Source: Pseudorhodobacter sp. PARRP1 (GTDB taxonomy: Bacteria; Pseudomonadota; Alphaproteobacteria; Rhodobacterales; Rhodobacteraceae). From it: a stretch of 64,000 nucleotides of DNA. This document shows, piece by piece, positions 62,496 through 64,000 of this stretch. A program made the translations under genes and the position numbers. Position 1 is the stretch's first letter. Every line of letters starts with the position of its first letter. The stretch is taken from positions 186,001 to 250,000 of the forward strand of contig NKIU01000004.1 of assembly GCA_002256245.1 (NCBI GenBank), in the 5' to 3' direction. The notes below the pieces were generated by a model. That model did no database searches, was not told where the DNA came from, and saw only the letters and a list, made by a program, of their open reading frames with translations.

Positions 62496-63484
62496 AAGAA
62501 CCCCGCCCCGCTGGCATCGCCCAAGGCATAGCCACGCTGATGCAGCCGGGCCAGCAGGCGCGGCAGATCTTCGGGGCGGTCTTCAAGGCAGAAAAGCTGC
62601 AAATACCAATGCAAAAACCCGGCATGGGGCCAATCCCGCGCCATCGCCGCCGCGAGTGCCCCCGGCATCTGCGCCGCATCGGTCAGCGTGATCGCGTTTT
62701 GCCAAAAATCCACCTGCCCGCCCAGCACCACCGGCTTGCCGTGCAAAAACGCCTCAAACCCCACCGCAGAACTGAGCGTCAGCGCGCAATCGCAGGCCGC
62801 CAGCAGATCGTGGATCGAGGCTGTAACCACATGCACGCCCTGCGACGGGTCGTGATAGCGGCTTAGGGTTTCCAATTCGTCAAAACTCTGGTTCGGATGC
62901 GGCTTGATATACAAGGCCCGCTGCCCCTTGGCCGCAATCGCGGCTTCAATCATCTGCGGCACGCTCAGGTAATGCGCGTGATGCTTTGGCGGTTTGAAAT
63001 CCTGCGCGAAAAACGCCAGACACCCCGGCTCGATCGCTTCGGCCCCGCGCGGCGCTTGTTCAAACTTGCTGCGGTTCTGGCTGACAAACTCGGATTGCAG
63101 CTTTGCCAAAAACCGCTCGGCCTTGCGCTTTGGCACCGCTTCGGCATCAAACGGCGCCAGCCTTGCCAAGCTGTTGTTGCGCGTGCCGATCTGATCGAAA
63201 AACCAATAGCCGCGCACATAGCTGGGCACACAGTGGAAAATGTTGCGCGCGTAGAACGGGCGATCTTCCATGAACACATGCAGATGCTGCGGAAAATCGG
63301 CGGCAATCTCGTGCTGGCCCGCAGCAGCGTCCAGCACCTCCACCCGCCAGCCCTGCCCGCGTGCGTGATCGGCAAAGGCGGTCAGCAGTTTGAAATGCCG
63401 CTTTTCCAGCGCCTGCGCCAGTTTGGCGCGGGCGTGAAAGAACAGCGTCGGCGGCAGATCGGCCAGCCGATCCGGTGTCAGCAT
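62492..63484 (-). CDS. Capsule polysaccharide biosynthesis-type protein (KpsC/KpsS-like)
   Basis: A 330-residue protein of the capsule biosynthesis/export glycosyltransferase-like family. Motifs are YIKPHPNQSF (about 190-199) and ALTLSSAVGFEAFLHGKPVVLGG (about 225-247), which in KpsC/KpsS mark the sugar-nucleotide site. ATG 63484 overlaps the stop of the ABC ATPase gene. It is convergent with the TetR gene, whose end overlaps it by 4 bp. Role in a surface polysaccharide is inferred. Confidence 0.8.
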   Translation of the reverse strand: MLTPDRLADLPPTLFFHARAKLAQALEKRHFKLLTAFADHARGQGWRVEVLDAAAGQHEIAADFPQHLHVFMEDRPFYARNIFHCVPSYVRGYWFFDQIGTRNNSLARLAPFDAEAVPKRKAERFLAKLQSEFVSQNRSKFEQAPRGAEAIEPGCLAFFAQDFKPPKHHAHYLSVPQMIEAAIAAKGQRALYIKPHPNQSFDELETLSRYHDPSQGVHVVTASIHDLLAACDCALTLSSAVGFEAFLHGKPVVLGGQVDFWQNAITLTDAAQMPGALAAAMARDWPHAGFLHWYLQLFCLEDRPEDLPRLLARLHQRGYALGDASGAGFF

Positions 63485-64000
63485 CAGCGGAACAGCACCA
63501 GCGCCCCCGGCGACCATGCCACCCGCGTTTGCGTGCCAATATCCAGCACGGGCCGCCCGAACACGTTGCGCATCGACAGCCGCATCGGCTCTGTCGTGCC
63601 CTCCAGCCGGATATCGTAATAGGTCATGTCGCCGTAATAGACGACCTCGACCACCTCGGCGCGGCTTTCGCGGTCGGTTGCGGTTTGGCCATCAAACAGG
63701 ATGGTCAACGTTTCAGGCCGGAACCCAATCGACGCCCCCGCCCCGCCCGGCGCAGACGAGACCTGTTCGGCATCCAAAGTCAGGCGGCCAAAGCCCTTGG
63801 CCTCCACCTCCACCTTGCCATCCATTTCGGACAGGATCTCGGCGGGCAGGAAATTCATCGTGCCGATGAAATCCGCCACCTTGCGGCTGTTCGGACGCCT
63901 GTAGAGCGTCTCGGGGTCCGCCAGTTGCGCGATTTCGCCCTCAAACATCACCGCAATCCGGTCCGACATCACCAGGGCTTCTTCCTGATCATGCGTCACC
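63484..64000 (-). CDS. ABC transporter ATP-binding protein, PotA-like (partial, C-terminal part)
   Basis: The last 172 residues of an ABC ATPase running off the right edge. The fragment starts at the H-loop (VTHDQEEALVMSDR), passes through the PotA/MalK-type helix (PETLYRRPNSRKVADFIGTMNFLPA) and ends in a TOBE domain (about 95-170) with SIGFRPETL. This is the polyamine/sugar/iron importer class, not the KpsT polysaccharide exporter class. Walker motifs lie outside the window. Confidence 0.88.
   Translation of the reverse strand, partial: VTHDQEEALVMSDRIAVMFEGEIAQLADPETLYRRPNSRKVADFIGTMNFLPAEILSEMDGKVEVEAKGFGRLTLDAEQVSSAPGGAGASIGFRPETLTILFDGQTATDRESRAEVVEVVYYGDMTYYDIRLEGTTEPMRLSMRNVFGRPVLDIGTQTRVAWSPGALVLFR

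Overview
The window reads as chromosomal core and near-core DNA of an alphaproteobacterium of the order Rhodobacterales (Rhodobacter/Paracoccaceae type). This rests on high-GC coding sequence, the gene order ispDF | dusB-ntrB-ntrC-ntrY-ntrX-hfq-hflX, a SUF operon carrying YIP1-type membrane genes, Rhodobacterales-restricted families (DUF6456, DUF6477, the 'component of SufBCD complex' protein) and short RTX and entericidin-like proteins. No prophage, transposase, CRISPR array or integron was seen. One tRNA, tRNA-Arg(CCG), is present.

Layout. 1-4.5 kb: SUF iron-sulfur assembly (sufC, sufD, two YIP1 genes, sufS), then tRNA-Arg with its own promoter. 4.8-6.4 kb: rpe and a LuxR-type regulator without a nearby luxI. 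6.8-8.7 kb: rpsB-tsf. 8.8-13 kb: soluble transhydrogenase, pseudouridine degradation (psuK-psuG) and a DUF502 membrane protein. 13.2-19.6 kb: 3-hydroxybutyrate dehydrogenase, an RTX protein, a candidate small RNA, an orphan peptide-binding protein, an entericidin-like lipoprotein, and a kinase-universal stress fusion abutting a metallophosphoesterase. 19.8-22.5 kb: XRE-cupin regulator divergent from a DsbA-like/MFS pair. 22.5-33 kb: mfd, the SufBCD-associated membrane protein, hemB, a SYLF lipoprotein, a beta-hydroxyacid dehydrogenase, a penicillin acylase homologue, and hflX. 33-42.5 kb: hfq and the nitrogen two-component systems NtrYX and NtrBC with dusB, divergent from ispDF-pgpA-cinA. 43-50 kb: COQ10-like protein, hpt, a di-haem cytochrome, GST, cytochrome c', lipA, aqpZ, DUF6456 and DUF6477. 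50-64 kb: MttB-family methyltransferase, guaA, nitroreductase, MFS and EamA transporters, FadL-like porin, a P-loop protein, metA, alpha/beta hydrolase, ppk2, TetR regulator, a capsule-type protein and the end of an ABC ATPase gene.

The genes mostly serve central functions: Fe-S and lipoyl cofactors, haem and isoprenoid precursors, nitrogen control, translation and methionine entry. Residue-level reading adds detail. MetA carries Glu111 (acetyl-CoA type), HemB lacks the zinc cysteines, NtrC and NtrX lack the sigma54-contacting GAFTGA loop, and the LuxR protein has altered ligand-pocket residues.

The least explained sequence is intergenic. It includes a compact minus-strand small RNA candidate (15217-15293), a two-copy structured repeat whose hairpins keep pairing despite base changes (10191-10356 and 19646-19841), a three-copy repeat with a TTCATCT...AAATA core, and a 129-bp element bounded by 17-bp perfect inverted repeats (13020-13148).
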